Positions 25,868 to 34,996 of a stretch of DNA of 64,000 nucleotides are shown in pieces. Each line of letters opens with the position of its first letter. Position 1 is the stretch's first letter. A program made the translations under genes and the position numbers. The notes under the pieces were generated by a model. The model was not told the origin of the DNA and ran no database searches. It saw only the letters and a program-made list of their open reading frames with translations. Source of the stretch: Gracilimonas sp. (GTDB lineage: Bacteria; Bacteroidota; Rhodothermia; Balneolales; Balneolaceae); assembly GCA_022450045.1 (NCBI GenBank), contig JAKURD010000001.1, forward strand, positions 62,001 to 126,000, read 5' to 3'.

Positions 25868-26527
25868 TTATTTTTCCACCAGATACACTTCGCTGGCAAC
25901 GGCAAAACCTAACACCTGCTCTTCTTCCTCTTCGATCCGAATTTTAACCGGACCATGAAACGGGGTCTTTTCAATCACTTCGATCTTTACTCCGGGTATC
26001 ACCCCGATCTTTTCGAGATACCGAAGCAATTGCGGATCCTGATCTTTTACCCTTCCGATAATGTACGGGACCCCCTGGTCGGCTTCTAAAATAGAAAGCT
26101 GAGCCATCTCCGGCATCACACCGTCTTTGGTGGGAATGGGATCGCCATGAGGATCGTGGGTTGGGTGATTAAGTAATTCAGCTATACGATCCTCAAACTG
26201 TTCTGAAATATGGTGTTCAAGATTTTCGGCTTCTTCATGAACTTCATCCCAGGAATAGCCCATCACATCTTTTAGATACAATTCTAACAACCGGTGATGA
26301 CGAAGAACTTCCAGGGCAATTTTAACTCCAGCCGGCGTAAGCTTAGCCCCTTTGTAAGATTCATGCTCCAATAGCTTCATCTTAGCCAGACGCTTCACCA
26401 TATTGGTGACTGATGCCGAAGAGACATCAAGTGCTTTCGCAATATTTGTGGTACTTGCGGCTTCTCCTTCCGATTGCAACACATAAATCGCCTTCAAATA
26501 ATCTTCTACCGACTGACTGAGACTCAT
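25868..26527 (-). CDS. DtxR/MntR-family metal-dependent transcriptional regulator
   Basis: A 219-residue repressor from ATG at 26527 (MSLSQSVEDYLKAIYVL). Winged HTH at about 5-65, dimerisation and metal-binding region (about 70-135) and a C-terminal FeoA-like SH3 domain (about 140-219), the layout of IdeR/DtxR. The residues expected to bind metal look like the MntR set: Asp9 in SVEDYL and Glu-x-x-Glu-His in ENLEHH, where iron-sensing DtxR has Cys-x-x-Glu-His. So Mn2+ sensing is likely. A palindrome close to its start (26540-26554) is a possible auto-operator. No metal transporter is adjacent. Confidence 0.85.
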   Translation of the reverse strand: MSLSQSVEDYLKAIYVLQSEGEAASTTNIAKALDVSSASVTNMVKRLAKMKLLEHESYKGAKLTPAGVKIALEVLRHHRLLELYLKDVMGYSWDEVHEEAENLEHHISEQFEDRIAELLNHPTHDPHGDPIPTKDGVMPEMAQLSILEADQGVPYIIGRVKDQDPQLLRYLEKIGVIPGVKIEVIEKTPFHGPVKIRIEEEEEQVLGFAVASEVYLVEK

Positions 26528-26539
26528 ATTAAATACGTG

Positions 26540-26554
26540 ATTAGTTTGGCTAAT
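26540..26554. promoter_or_regulatory. candidate operator of the DtxR-family gene
   Basis: The palindrome ATTAG-TTTGG-CTAAT lies 13 bases upstream of the regulator's ATG. TTAG/CTAA half-sites are the typical edges of DtxR/IdeR/MntR operators, so autoregulation is plausible. Confidence 0.4.
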
Positions 26555-26596
26555 AATACGAATTGCCAAAGAAGATATTAAGGGTTATTCTGATTT

Positions 26597-26943
26597 AACG
26601 TCAGTTCGAGATAAGAACTAAGTTAAAAGGATAAAAATAGATACTTGTGGGTACTCAAGCTTGTTCTTAACCTAATCCAACATCCTGCGCCTGCACCATC
26701 GATCAGATGGGGGTTTCCATCAGATCGAATCCGTGGCTGTTTGCCCTGCCCCTCGGTCTGATGGCTCCAGGTCCATCTGACCGATTGCCTGGTTTGGGCA
26801 CCCCCGTTCAGGTCGTATCCTAATCCAGAGCACCCTGCGACTGTATCATCAATCAGTCCATCCATCAGACGGATCTTGCAGCTATTCTAACATTCTTTAT
26901 CCCGAATTCACGTTTTTTAGTATCCTTATGTTGAACTCACGTT
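26597..26943 (-). mobile_element. MITE-like repeat element, copy 2 (inverted, with doubled end)
   Basis: This copy is inverted relative to the other two. Its left edge reads AACGTCAGTTCGAGATAAG and its inner right edge is GAATTCACGTT at 26904-26914. A further 29 bases end in a second terminus, GTTGAACTCACGTT (26930-26943). The flanks carry ATTT at 26593-26596 and 26944-26947, so the whole 347 bp is bounded by the 4-bp duplication. The interior is more diverged and the A/B modules are partly rearranged or shortened. It lies between the DtxR-family gene and the SpoIIE phosphatase gene, filling that gap. An 80-codon open frame inside is not conserved in the other copies. Confidence 0.8.
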
Positions 26944-26951
26944 ATTTAACT

Positions 26952-29564
26952 CTACTGATTTACAGAAGCATCAGCTTTTATGATCACGAGCGTCATATCA
27001 TCATGTTGCCTGGCCATACCTTTGAACTCGTTGACATCATCCACGATGATCTCCAGTATCTTTTCTGAGGAAGCTTTTCGAACTCCTTTTACCAATCTTT
27101 CCAATCGATCTTCCCCATAAAAATGGTTACCGGAATTCAGCATTTCAGTAATACCATCCGTATAGAGAATTGCGACATCCCCTTCTTTTAGCTTCAAACT
27201 GGCTTCTTGCGTACATTTTAAAAAATTGTCTCCGTTCGTCATCCCTATACCCACACCAGCCGGTTTCAGCCACTCAGTATCCCCATTACTCCGAATTACA
27301 AGCATAGGGTTATGCCCGGCCCTGGCAAAGGTGAATTTGCGTTTATCTGCTTCCAGAATTCCATAGATCATAGATATGAATGTGCCTCGTGTGGCATTTT
27401 CCTTGAATAATCTATTCAGCTGATTCAACAATTCTACAGGGGATAAGATCAAGGCACTTAAACTGTGCAGTACTCCTTTTGTGAACGTCATATAAAATGC
27501 TGCCCTTATCCCTTTTCCGCTCACATCACCAATGGCGATGGCGGTTCGCTGCTCACCAAGCGAGATCATATCATAATAATCACCGCCGGTTTCCTGGGCG
27601 GGAATACAAACCCCGGCTATATCTATTCCGGGAAAATGGTGAATCTTGGACGGAAGAAAAGCTTGCTGAACCACTCGCGCTATGGAAAGTTCTTGCTTTA
27701 ACCGCTGTTCTTTTGCCTGATCTTCAATGTAAGCCGGAACGTACTCGGGAAGCTCTTTTCGGTCACTTCCTTTTGCAATAAAATAAATACCAAGTCCGGA
27801 CAATGTGATTACAACTAATACGAAGAGAGAAAAGGCGTTGGCATCAGGCGAACCCTCCATCACCCATCCTTTAGAGGTTGAGAGCAGATTCAAAAAGATG
27901 AAAAAGCCAAATACGATGGTCAGAATATCGTAACGGATATAGAAATAGCCGAGAATAAGCCCAAAGACTACTCCCATGGCTCGGTCTATAAGATCCGGTT
28001 CAATAGAAAATGGAAGGAAATTCAGCAATCCGAATAAAAATGCACTTAAGGCCGGGATCACCCACTCTCGTTTTATTACACCTTTAACTTGATTACCGAT
28101 AATCAGAAAGATTGGAACCACAATCACTAACACCATCATTGCGGTAACCATCAGGTTTGCAATGGAGGGAAGAAAGTAATTATCCGATATTAAACCGGTT
28201 CCAGCAGAAATGTATGAGCCGGGGATCACCATTAAAAAGAGACCAACTGAACCTGCTAAAAATCCACCCAGGCTAATAGCATTAATAATTGCCCAGCCTA
28301 CCGGTTTATTCACAAACAGTCCGCGGCGGACTAAATCCAACGTCTTCAATTTCTGGGGCCAGTATTGTCGGGTAATGGAATCACTAACGGCTGTCATTAC
28401 AAAAAACCCCATTGCACTGATTGCTCCCAATACCGCAATCAGCATCAACCCATTTATTATTTGATTGGTGTTGGTTTCTCCGAATATGAAACCAAAGTCA
28501 TAGATAAACTGGAGTATCCAAAATCCGGGTACAATAAACCCGGCCACAACGGCTATGATCATAGCTGGCCTGGTATCAATGGCGCGGGCTTTTATGCGCA
28601 GGTAAAACACAAATAGCAGCCAAATGACAAAAGTTAAAATAAGGAACAGAGAAATACTTTCCAGGATATTTGTTAAGGCATCGTTATCCGCAGAAAAGGC
28701 AGGGAAAATGGTAAAATCCAGGGACTTGATGGAGCCGGCCGGCATTACATCCATGGTAAGGTTTACCCTGATATCGGAGAGAGAATCCTGTGCGGTATAA
28801 AATGTGCGTGCAAAACGGATCCCTCCTTCATCCATGATCTTTACAGAATCTTGTTCCAGATCATAATTACGCCATACCGTTCGGTCCAAATAAAATTCTG
28901 AAAGATCCCAGATATTATCCATCGAGTAATAGCGGGCTTCATCTTCTCCCCTTAGTTCTCTGAGCTGATCTATAATTCTTCCTTCCTGTTCATTGCTGCT
29001 CTGTGAACCGGATGTAAAATGCTGGTAATTGGTTAAACCGGTAATGAGCGAATCTTCTAATCCGCGGCTGTAATTTTCTACCTGATTCTGGAAAACATGT
29101 CGTACCGCGTACCTGTTAAAAGGCCGTTGGTTCGTAATTAACTCCGTGCTTGCAGAGAAACTGACCACGCGTCCATCGGGAGTCAATCCTATGGTAGCTT
29201 CGATCTCAGTTTCGTCATTTCCTGTGTTGAATTCTGAAACCTCCCATCGTATAAGTGGCAAATCTATGAGAAATTCAGAATCCACTACTTGTTGTTTAAA
29301 TTCTTTGACTCCCCATTTTTTTTGCAGGGAATCAATGACACTTCCGGAAACATCAAAACTTGCCTTGGGGTGAAATTCTACCGGTTTAAATTGCCAGCTT
29401 TGGAATACCGAATCCGCTTTTTCAACGATCCGGTCTTTTGAATGGGTGAGTTCTTCAATAGTTAGTGGATGCATCACCGAAAACGAATAGAAAAAACAGG
29501 CTATCCCGGCAAGCCCGAATAGAAGTATTAATAAGTCCCTGAAGAGTTCTTTGCCCTTTTCCAT
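26952..29564 (-). CDS. membrane SpoIIE-family PP2C-type protein phosphatase
   Basis: An 870-residue protein: one N-terminal helix (about 13-30), a large periplasmic-type domain (about 35-300), about eight transmembrane helices (about 300-600) and a C-terminal SpoIIE phosphatase domain (about 640-865). The catalytic metal-binding acidic residues are in ETGGDYYDMI, IAIGDVSGKG, VAILYTDGITEML and HDDMTLVII. The class dephosphorylates anti-anti-sigma (SpoIIAA/RsbV-like) proteins in partner-switching systems or acts with other phospho-proteins. No partner anti-sigma kinase or STAS gene is visible nearby. It starts with ATG at 29564 and is monocistronic. Confidence 0.86.
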   Translation of the reverse strand: MEKGKELFRDLLILLFGLAGIACFFYSFSVMHPLTIEELTHSKDRIVEKADSVFQSWQFKPVEFHPKASFDVSGSVIDSLQKKWGVKEFKQQVVDSEFLIDLPLIRWEVSEFNTGNDETEIEATIGLTPDGRVVSFSASTELITNQRPFNRYAVRHVFQNQVENYSRGLEDSLITGLTNYQHFTSGSQSSNEQEGRIIDQLRELRGEDEARYYSMDNIWDLSEFYLDRTVWRNYDLEQDSVKIMDEGGIRFARTFYTAQDSLSDIRVNLTMDVMPAGSIKSLDFTIFPAFSADNDALTNILESISLFLILTFVIWLLFVFYLRIKARAIDTRPAMIIAVVAGFIVPGFWILQFIYDFGFIFGETNTNQIINGLMLIAVLGAISAMGFFVMTAVSDSITRQYWPQKLKTLDLVRRGLFVNKPVGWAIINAISLGGFLAGSVGLFLMVIPGSYISAGTGLISDNYFLPSIANLMVTAMMVLVIVVPIFLIIGNQVKGVIKREWVIPALSAFLFGLLNFLPFSIEPDLIDRAMGVVFGLILGYFYIRYDILTIVFGFFIFLNLLSTSKGWVMEGSPDANAFSLFVLVVITLSGLGIYFIAKGSDRKELPEYVPAYIEDQAKEQRLKQELSIARVVQQAFLPSKIHHFPGIDIAGVCIPAQETGGDYYDMISLGEQRTAIAIGDVSGKGIRAAFYMTFTKGVLHSLSALILSPVELLNQLNRLFKENATRGTFISMIYGILEADKRKFTFARAGHNPMLVIRSNGDTEWLKPAGVGIGMTNGDNFLKCTQEASLKLKEGDVAILYTDGITEMLNSGNHFYGEDRLERLVKGVRKASSEKILEIIVDDVNEFKGMARQHDDMTLVIIKADASVNQ

Positions 29565-29647
29565 GATGTACTCTACGAAAAACTTGGATTAGGTTTCAAG
29601 AATATGCTTAGATTCAGGGAAATATCGAAATCGTACCGATTAGTTTT

Positions 29648-30418
29648 ATGTGCTTAATCACTTTTGCTTACAAATATCATCCCAAATATAATCTGATTTT
29701 AGCTGGAAATCGGGATGAATTTTATGGGCGCCCCACTCGGAAAGCTCAATTCTGGACAGAAGAAAAACATCCGGATATACTTGCGGGAAAAGATCTTAAA
29801 GGAGGAGGAACCTGGCTGGGAGTACATAAAGACGGAAGGTGGGGTACACTTACAAACTACCGGGATCCAAAAATTCAAAAAGAAGATCCGCCCACCCGAG
29901 GGGAGTTGGTGATAGATTTTCTGAAATCCGGGAAATCGGCTATGGATTATTTGCAGGAAGTCACCCAGAAAGCGGAGGAATATAATGGTTTTAATTTGTT
30001 GCTTTGGGATGCAAAAGGGTTTTATCATTATTCCAATCAAAATAAGAAGGTTACCAATATAAGTGATGGAATTCATGGTGTCAGTAATGCCTTACTCGAT
30101 ACCCCCTGGCCTAAGTTGACTTCTGCAAACCGTCAATTAACTGAGATTATTCAGGAAAAGGAGATCGACAAAGAACGACTCTTTGAGCTGCTTAAAGATG
30201 AAACGAAAGCTTCGGAAGAAAATCTTCCTGTAACCGGGATCCCAAGAGATCTTGAAAAAGCCGTTTCCTCTATTTTCATTAGAACTGAAAATTACGGTTC
30301 CCGCTGTTCTACGGTTCTTTTAATTGATAAGGAAGGCAACATCGATTTTACTGAACGAAGCTATGAACCCGGGACCACTAAGCTTAAAAGTGAGCAAAAG
30401 TTCAATTTCAGTTCATAA
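29648..30418 (+). CDS. NRDE/TANGO2-family protein
   Basis: A 256-residue protein starting MCLITFAYKYHP; the Cys2 and the motif AGNRDEFYGRPT (about 19-30) identify the NRDE/TANGO2 family, which is thought to be an N-terminal-nucleophile-like fold. GGGTWLGVHKDGRWGTLTNY and the 'HGVSNALLDTPWPK' segment are also family hallmarks. Cellular role in bacteria is unknown. It converges with a lipoprotein gene at 30451-30852, with a long hairpin between them. Confidence 0.88.
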   Translation: MCLITFAYKYHPKYNLILAGNRDEFYGRPTRKAQFWTEEKHPDILAGKDLKGGGTWLGVHKDGRWGTLTNYRDPKIQKEDPPTRGELVIDFLKSGKSAMDYLQEVTQKAEEYNGFNLLLWDAKGFYHYSNQNKKVTNISDGIHGVSNALLDTPWPKLTSANRQLTEIIQEKEIDKERLFELLKDETKASEENLPVTGIPRDLEKAVSSIFIRTENYGSRCSTVLLIDKEGNIDFTERSYEPGTTKLKSEQKFNFSS

Positions 30419-30440
30419 ACGAATGTTTATAAACTGAAAT
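30405..30440. terminator. 16-bp hairpin between convergent genes
   Basis: ATTTCAGTTCATAAAC (30405-30420) pairs with GTTTATAAACTGAAAT (30425-30440) with one mismatch and a 4-base loop. It overlaps the end of the TANGO2-like gene and lies in the gap to the lipoprotein gene on the other strand, so it could end transcription in both directions. No strong T-run follows. Confidence 0.5.
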
Positions 30441-30450
30441 CAGAAGTGCA

Positions 30451-30852
30451 TCATTTTCTGCTAAAGTAATATGTTGGAGAGTCCGTACAAAGTGCCGTAG
30501 GCAATTGTAACTCCCTTATCTTCGGCTTGTACTGAATGAGTAACCCGCAATCAGTTTCGCCTTCGTAATTCTGCCTGTACATCGCCAGTTCACCTTCATT
30601 CCAGTCGTGATCTCCTTCTCTAATAGTATATTTTTGTACCAAAGAATCGTTTGTAAACCAATGGGCCTCGTTTTGGCTGTAAATTTTAAGCGTCATGGTA
30701 TAACCGGCTGTATCAGCATCAACAACTTGCCCCCAGCCTCCAACGGTTCTGTACCAAGTCCAATCGCCTTCAAGTCCTTCAGGTACCAGTTGTTCATTTT
30801 CGAATAGACTGCACCCTGCGAAGAGCACTATTAAAAGGACTGTAAATTTCAT
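30451..30852 (-). CDS. small lipoprotein of unknown function
   Basis: A 133-residue protein with a lipoprotein signal (MKFTVLLIVLFAGC, Cys14). The rest has a beta-rich pattern (GDWTWYRTVGGWGQVV, YTMTLKIYSQ, CGLLIQYK) that suggests a lipocalin-like or small beta-sandwich domain. I cannot name a family. It starts with ATG at 30852 and has no close neighbour on the same strand (118 bases to the antiporter stop). Confidence 0.72.
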   Translation of the reverse strand: MKFTVLLIVLFAGCSLFENEQLVPEGLEGDWTWYRTVGGWGQVVDADTAGYTMTLKIYSQNEAHWFTNDSLVQKYTIREGDHDWNEGELAMYRQNYEGETDCGLLIQYKPKIRELQLPTALCTDSPTYYFSRK

Positions 30853-30970
30853 CTTACTCTATTTCTTAGTGGCTTTTCTATGAACCGATAAAATCATTAT
30901 ATATTGTTTTATCCTCAGAGATTCTAAAACTTCAAATATATTGAATTAATGAATCCGCAAAAGAAATCAC

Positions 30971-32686
30971 TTATCCATCCAAACTCGTCAAAACAGCTTC
31001 CTTGCCTTCCGGGGTATATTCTTCAGGATCAGGTATTTTTCCGAATTTGTAGATAATGCCAATAATCAAAGCTACCCCTGCCGGATAAATGACCCATACT
31101 GAAATATTTAGAACCAATGCACTTATCATGGCTAAAATACTGATCCCACCTACAATCAACGCATAAGGTAACTGCGTATTCACGTGCTCCACATGATCGC
31201 ATTGCGTGGCGATAGAACTTAGAATAGTGGTATCGGAAATTGGTGAGCAATGATCACCCCAAACGGAACCGGCTAAAACTGCACTTACACTCGCATAGAT
31301 CACCTCCAGGGTCATCTCAGAGGGAATACCTGTTGAATTACCGATTTCCCATCCTAACGGTACTACAAGAGGCATCAGAATACCCATGGTTCCCCAGCTT
31401 GATCCCGTTGCAAAAGCGGTAAGTGCAGACAATACCAATACTATTGCCGGCATCCAGTATGGGTTCAAAGTTTCTCCGAATACCGAAACAAGATAGTCTG
31501 CAGTTCCAAGCGCTACGGTCACGTCACTCAAAGCCCATGCTAACACAAGAATAAGCACTCCGTCAAACATCACATGCATTCCGTTCATCATGCCTTCGAG
31601 CGTTTTCTCTACATCCAGCAGTTTTTTTGAGAGGGTCATACCAATAGCTACCACCACGGATGCAAGTGAGCCCCACAATAAAGCATCGTAGGAATTTGCA
31701 GTTTCGATGATGCCCTGAATTGAATCTCCCTCACCGGTTACAAAAAGCCCGATAATAGTTCCGAAGACCAGTGTTAGAATGGGAATGGCAGCATTAGCCC
31801 AATGCGATTCGCTTTTCTTCTCCTCATCTTCTTCGATCTTGTCTTTATACAGATTGTATTTATCCAGCTTTGAATCATGCTTGGCTTTATAAAGCGTAAT
31901 CCTGGACTTCAACATGGTACTAAAATCGCGGCCCGAAAAGGCTATCAGGATCACAAAGAGAATGGTGAAAAAAGCATAAAAGTTATAGGGGAGTGAATTA
32001 ATGAATACCGAATAAGCCGCTTCATTGAAGTCAGGCATTTCGGCCTCAGCAGTGGCAATGAATCCTACCATCGCACCGATCCATGTGCTTACCAAAGCAA
32101 CTGTAGCGATGGGAGCAGCAGTAGCATCCACCAGATAAGCCAGCTTGGCACGGGAAATGCGCAGTTTATCGGTTAGCGGACGCATGGTATTCCCAACTAC
32201 CATGGTATTGGCATAGTCATCAAAAAAGATGAAAAAGCCCATGAGTGAAGTCACTACCATGCCCTGTACTTTGGTTCTCACAAACTTAGTGATAGCTTTA
32301 ATGACTCCGCGAGTTCCACCGTTATCGGTGATCACACCAACCATTCCACCGATCAAAATTGAAAAAACCACAATACTCATTCGATCGGGATCTGAAACAC
32401 CCGGTACAATGAAACCGCTTAATGCGTCAAAGAAACTGTTGAATATTCCAGCAAATGTAAGGTCGCCGATGAGATATGCCCCCATCCAGATCCCCAAAAA
32501 CAAGGCAAAAAGGACCTGTCGGAAAGCTAATGCGATCGCAATGGCAACGAGTGGCGGAAGAATACTGATCCAGCTTCCGATGATTCCTGAAGATGCCTCA
32601 GCAGTTTGTACATCTGCCCAGGCATACTGTGAAGCTAAAATAAGTAAGACACCAACTCCTGTAAGTGCTGCTATTTTCTTTTTCAT
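30971..32686 (-). CDS. NhaC-family Na+/H+ antiporter
   Basis: A 571-residue membrane protein with about 12 transmembrane segments. FFIFFDDYANTMVVGNTMRP, SWGTMGILMPLV and VWGDHCSPISDTTILSS are conserved pieces of the NhaC superfamily. It exchanges Na+ for protons, or in some members acts with malate/lactate; which applies cannot be told. The soluble loop at about 260-295 (charged, Lys/Glu/Asp rich) is cytoplasmic. Start ATG at 32686. It fits a marine, sodium-exposed life style. No cotranscribed partner. Confidence 0.9.
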   Translation of the reverse strand: MKKKIAALTGVGVLLILASQYAWADVQTAEASSGIIGSWISILPPLVAIAIALAFRQVLFALFLGIWMGAYLIGDLTFAGIFNSFFDALSGFIVPGVSDPDRMSIVVFSILIGGMVGVITDNGGTRGVIKAITKFVRTKVQGMVVTSLMGFFIFFDDYANTMVVGNTMRPLTDKLRISRAKLAYLVDATAAPIATVALVSTWIGAMVGFIATAEAEMPDFNEAAYSVFINSLPYNFYAFFTILFVILIAFSGRDFSTMLKSRITLYKAKHDSKLDKYNLYKDKIEEDEEKKSESHWANAAIPILTLVFGTIIGLFVTGEGDSIQGIIETANSYDALLWGSLASVVVAIGMTLSKKLLDVEKTLEGMMNGMHVMFDGVLILVLAWALSDVTVALGTADYLVSVFGETLNPYWMPAIVLVLSALTAFATGSSWGTMGILMPLVVPLGWEIGNSTGIPSEMTLEVIYASVSAVLAGSVWGDHCSPISDTTILSSIATQCDHVEHVNTQLPYALIVGGISILAMISALVLNISVWVIYPAGVALIIGIIYKFGKIPDPEEYTPEGKEAVLTSLDG

Positions 32687-32973
32687 GTAGTGTTTTTCTG
32701 TTTATAAAAACCGCTCAGAAAATAACATCTATTCCATTAAAACCAAGATTGAAAGTACAGGGAATAACCAGTTTTTAATGATGACTATTCAGTATAGAGT
32801 AGGATCCACTTCTCAAATCGTAATTCAGTCCGTCGGTCTATCGCAGTTCCAAGTCTTGGTTATGGCACTCTTCAACCCCTACCCCTTATTAACTTTTAAC
32901 AGTTTGGTCTTTGAATTGCAGCTTTTACGGAGTTACTATTCATTATTTAAAACTTGAATAACAATCTCACTTT

Positions 32974-33197
32974 ATGAAAACAAGATACTACGTTCAGTGT
33001 TGATGGTATTGATATGGACATTTGCTTCATTCACTATTATTTCAGCACAAGATTCATACCGTAATTTCAATGAACTGACGGAACGATTAGACCGACTTGA
33101 ATCAAATTATGAGAACCTGGTTTTCCTTCAATCTCTTGCCAAAACTGCAGAAGGCAGGGATCTTATTATTGCCAGTAATTCAATCATAGATGCGTAA
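32974..33197 (+). pseudogene. M14-family zinc carboxypeptidase remnant
   Basis: ATG AAA ACA AGA TAC TAC at 32974 starts like a signal peptide but meets a TGA after nine codons. A one-base shift continues as LMVLIWTFASFTIISAQDSY, then FNELTERLDRLESNYENLVF and KTAEGRDLIIA, which is the start of an M14 carboxypeptidase. The frame then ends at TAA 33195-33197, before any zinc ligand. Most of the roughly 300-to-900-residue enzyme is gone. So a signal peptide and about 45 residues of the mature start are all that remain. It lies in a 697-base gap (32687-33383) that holds only this fragment and a terminator. Confidence 0.68.
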
Positions 33198-33296
33198 AAA
33201 ACAATTAGATTTCGGGCATTCGCCGCGAAATGACCATCTTGCCTATGATAGAACCTGCTTTTTAATCGAACTCAGATTATTAGGTTATATAATGCA

Positions 33297-33330
33297 AAAA
33301 AGAACTCATTTCTATGAGTTCTTTTTTTAT
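33297..33330. terminator. bidirectional rho-independent terminator
   Basis: AAGAACTCAT (33299-33308) pairs with ATGAGTTCTT with a short TTCT loop, then a T-run follows on the plus strand and, on the minus strand, AAAAAA provides the T-run. It separates the carboxypeptidase remnant from the gltX gene, which ends on the other strand. Confidence 0.85.
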
Positions 33331-33383
33331 TCACCCCACAGTCGAATAGGGATATAATTGTACCTTACACCTGAAACCTTCGT

Positions 33384-34862
33384 CTATAACCTTTCCAAAG
33401 CAGAGTCAATGCGACCAAGCACTTCCTCTTTACCTATCAGTTCAAGGGCCGGGAACAGATCGGGACCAAAACCCTGACCGGAAATAGCGATACGAAGCGG
33501 CATCATCAGTTTTCCGAAACCTACCCCATGCTCTTCAATGGTTTCCTCGAGTTTCTTTTTCAGCGTAGCTGCTTTAAAATCATCTTCAGAAAGCGCTTCA
33601 ATGCGAGTTTTATAGGAAAGTATCAATCGCGAACTGTCGTCTTTCCATTTTTTCAGAGCATTTTCATCATATGCTTTTGGAGCTTCAAAAAAGAAAGCCC
33701 CCATACTCACAAACTCATCGATCTTGGAAACCCGCTCCTGAAGCAGTTCGATCACCGTTGTTAAAAAGTCATCACTTGGGATCTCATATCCTTTACCCAA
33801 AAACAGAGCTTCTACTCTTGGTTTTAATTCGTCTATCGAGTGCTGGCGTATGTAGTTCTCATTATACCACATCAATTTCTTGTAGTTAAAAACTGCACCG
33901 CCTTTGGAAACACGGTCGAGCGTAAACAACTCGCATAATTCCTTCATGTCATGAATCTCAGAATCGTCGCCGGGACTCCATCCCAGGTACGCCAAGAAAT
34001 TAACCAGGGCATCCGGTTCGTAGTTACCGGCCATATAATCTTTAGTGTTCACCGGAATTCCCTCACTCTCAGCTTTTCGCTTGGAAAGCTTTCCACCACT
34101 CGGACTCATGATCAGTGGTAAGTGCGCCATCTTCGGAGGTTCCCAACCAAACGAATTATAAAGCAGCATGTGCTTAGGTGTACTCGGAAGCCACTCTTCC
34201 CCGCGAATTACATGCGTGATCTCCATAGTGTGATCATCCACCACATTGGCAAGATGATAAGTTGGCATTCCATCTGATTTCAGTAATACCTGATCATCTA
34301 ATCCTTCCGTGTCGAAAGATACATTTCCACGGATCTCATCCTCAAAACGGATGGTCTCTTTACGAGGAACCTTGAGGCGAACCACATATTCATCGCCATT
34401 ATCCATGCGTTTTTTAACCTCATCCTGTGAAAGCGTGAGGCTGTTCTTCATGGATTGACGAGTGATGGAATCATATTTCGGTGATGGATTCCCGGACTTC
34501 ATAAGGCGTTCCCGCATCTCATCGATTTCTTCAACAGTATCAAAGGCGTAGTAAGCATGCCCTGATTCCACCAACTGTTCCGCGTATTTGTGATAGATAT
34601 CCTTGCGCTCACTTTGTCGGTACGGGCCGAAATCACCGCCTTTGCCGGGGCCTTCATCAATTTCTATTCCTGCCCATTCCAGCGAGTCGATAATATCCTG
34701 CTCAGCATCTTCCACATACCGGGACTGATCGGTATCCTCAATACGGAGTACAAAAGTCCCCTCATTATGTCGGGCAAATAAATAGTTATAAAGTGCGGTT
34801 CGTAATCCGCCAATGTGTAAAAATCCGGTTGGTGAAGGCGCAAATCGTACGCGAACGCTCAT
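33384..34862 (-). CDS. gltX: glutamyl-tRNA synthetase
   Basis: A 492-residue class I aminoacyl-tRNA synthetase. The HIGH-type motif is PSPTGFLHIGGLRTALYN (about 9-26) and the KMSKS-type motif is GGKLSKRKAE. IEDTDQSRYV and RGEEWLPSTPKH are also diagnostic. It charges tRNA-Glu (and in organisms without GlnRS also tRNA-Gln; not decidable here). Start ATG at 34862; a candidate -7 box lies at 34912-34919. Confidence 0.97.
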   Translation of the reverse strand: MSVRVRFAPSPTGFLHIGGLRTALYNYLFARHNEGTFVLRIEDTDQSRYVEDAEQDIIDSLEWAGIEIDEGPGKGGDFGPYRQSERKDIYHKYAEQLVESGHAYYAFDTVEEIDEMRERLMKSGNPSPKYDSITRQSMKNSLTLSQDEVKKRMDNGDEYVVRLKVPRKETIRFEDEIRGNVSFDTEGLDDQVLLKSDGMPTYHLANVVDDHTMEITHVIRGEEWLPSTPKHMLLYNSFGWEPPKMAHLPLIMSPSGGKLSKRKAESEGIPVNTKDYMAGNYEPDALVNFLAYLGWSPGDDSEIHDMKELCELFTLDRVSKGGAVFNYKKLMWYNENYIRQHSIDELKPRVEALFLGKGYEIPSDDFLTTVIELLQERVSKIDEFVSMGAFFFEAPKAYDENALKKWKDDSSRLILSYKTRIEALSEDDFKAATLKKKLEETIEEHGVGFGKLMMPLRIAISGQGFGPDLFPALELIGKEEVLGRIDSALERL

Positions 34863-34911
34863 TTAATTTCTCTTTTTTTATAAAGTTTCTAATTCTAAAA
34901 TCTTCAGTTCC

Positions 34912-34919
34912 TAAAGATA
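34912..34919 (-). promoter_or_regulatory. candidate -7 box for gltX
   Basis: The minus strand reads TATCTTTA about 50 bases before the gltX ATG, one base from the Bacteroidota consensus TAnnTTTG. Low certainty; no -33 partner was confirmed. Confidence 0.28.
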
Positions 34920-34934
34920 AGAAATTTTAAATGC

Positions 34935-34985
34935 TAAATTTTGAATGTTGAATTGGCTAAGTTTCCATTCAACATTCAAAATTTA
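34935..34985. repeat. 19-bp perfect inverted repeat before the wbqC-like start
   Basis: TAAATTTTGAATGTTGAAT (34935-34953) and ATTCAACATTCAAAATTTA (34967-34985) are exact inverses with a 13-base spacer. The right arm ends 11 bases before the TTG start at 34997, so the hairpin could mask the translation start. AATGCT and AGCATT further outward suggest a longer imperfect arm. It resembles the TTGAATGTTGAAT-type repeats common in this phylum. Confidence 0.8.
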
Positions 34986-34996
34986 AAGATTCAGCA

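Noticed and set aside
25854..25885. Weak hairpin between the convergent hisF and DtxR-family genes
   Set aside because: Only short paired stretches (GTATC/GATAC, TGG/CCA) with gaps; too weak to list as a terminator.
26623..26865. 80-codon open frame on the minus strand inside repeat copy 2
   Set aside because: It is not preserved in copies 1 and 3 and has no recognisable sequence, so it is not a transposase fragment I can support.
26952..29564. Partner-switching stress module around the SpoIIE phosphatase
   Set aside because: No STAS-domain or anti-sigma kinase gene lies within reach, so only the phosphatase itself can be claimed.
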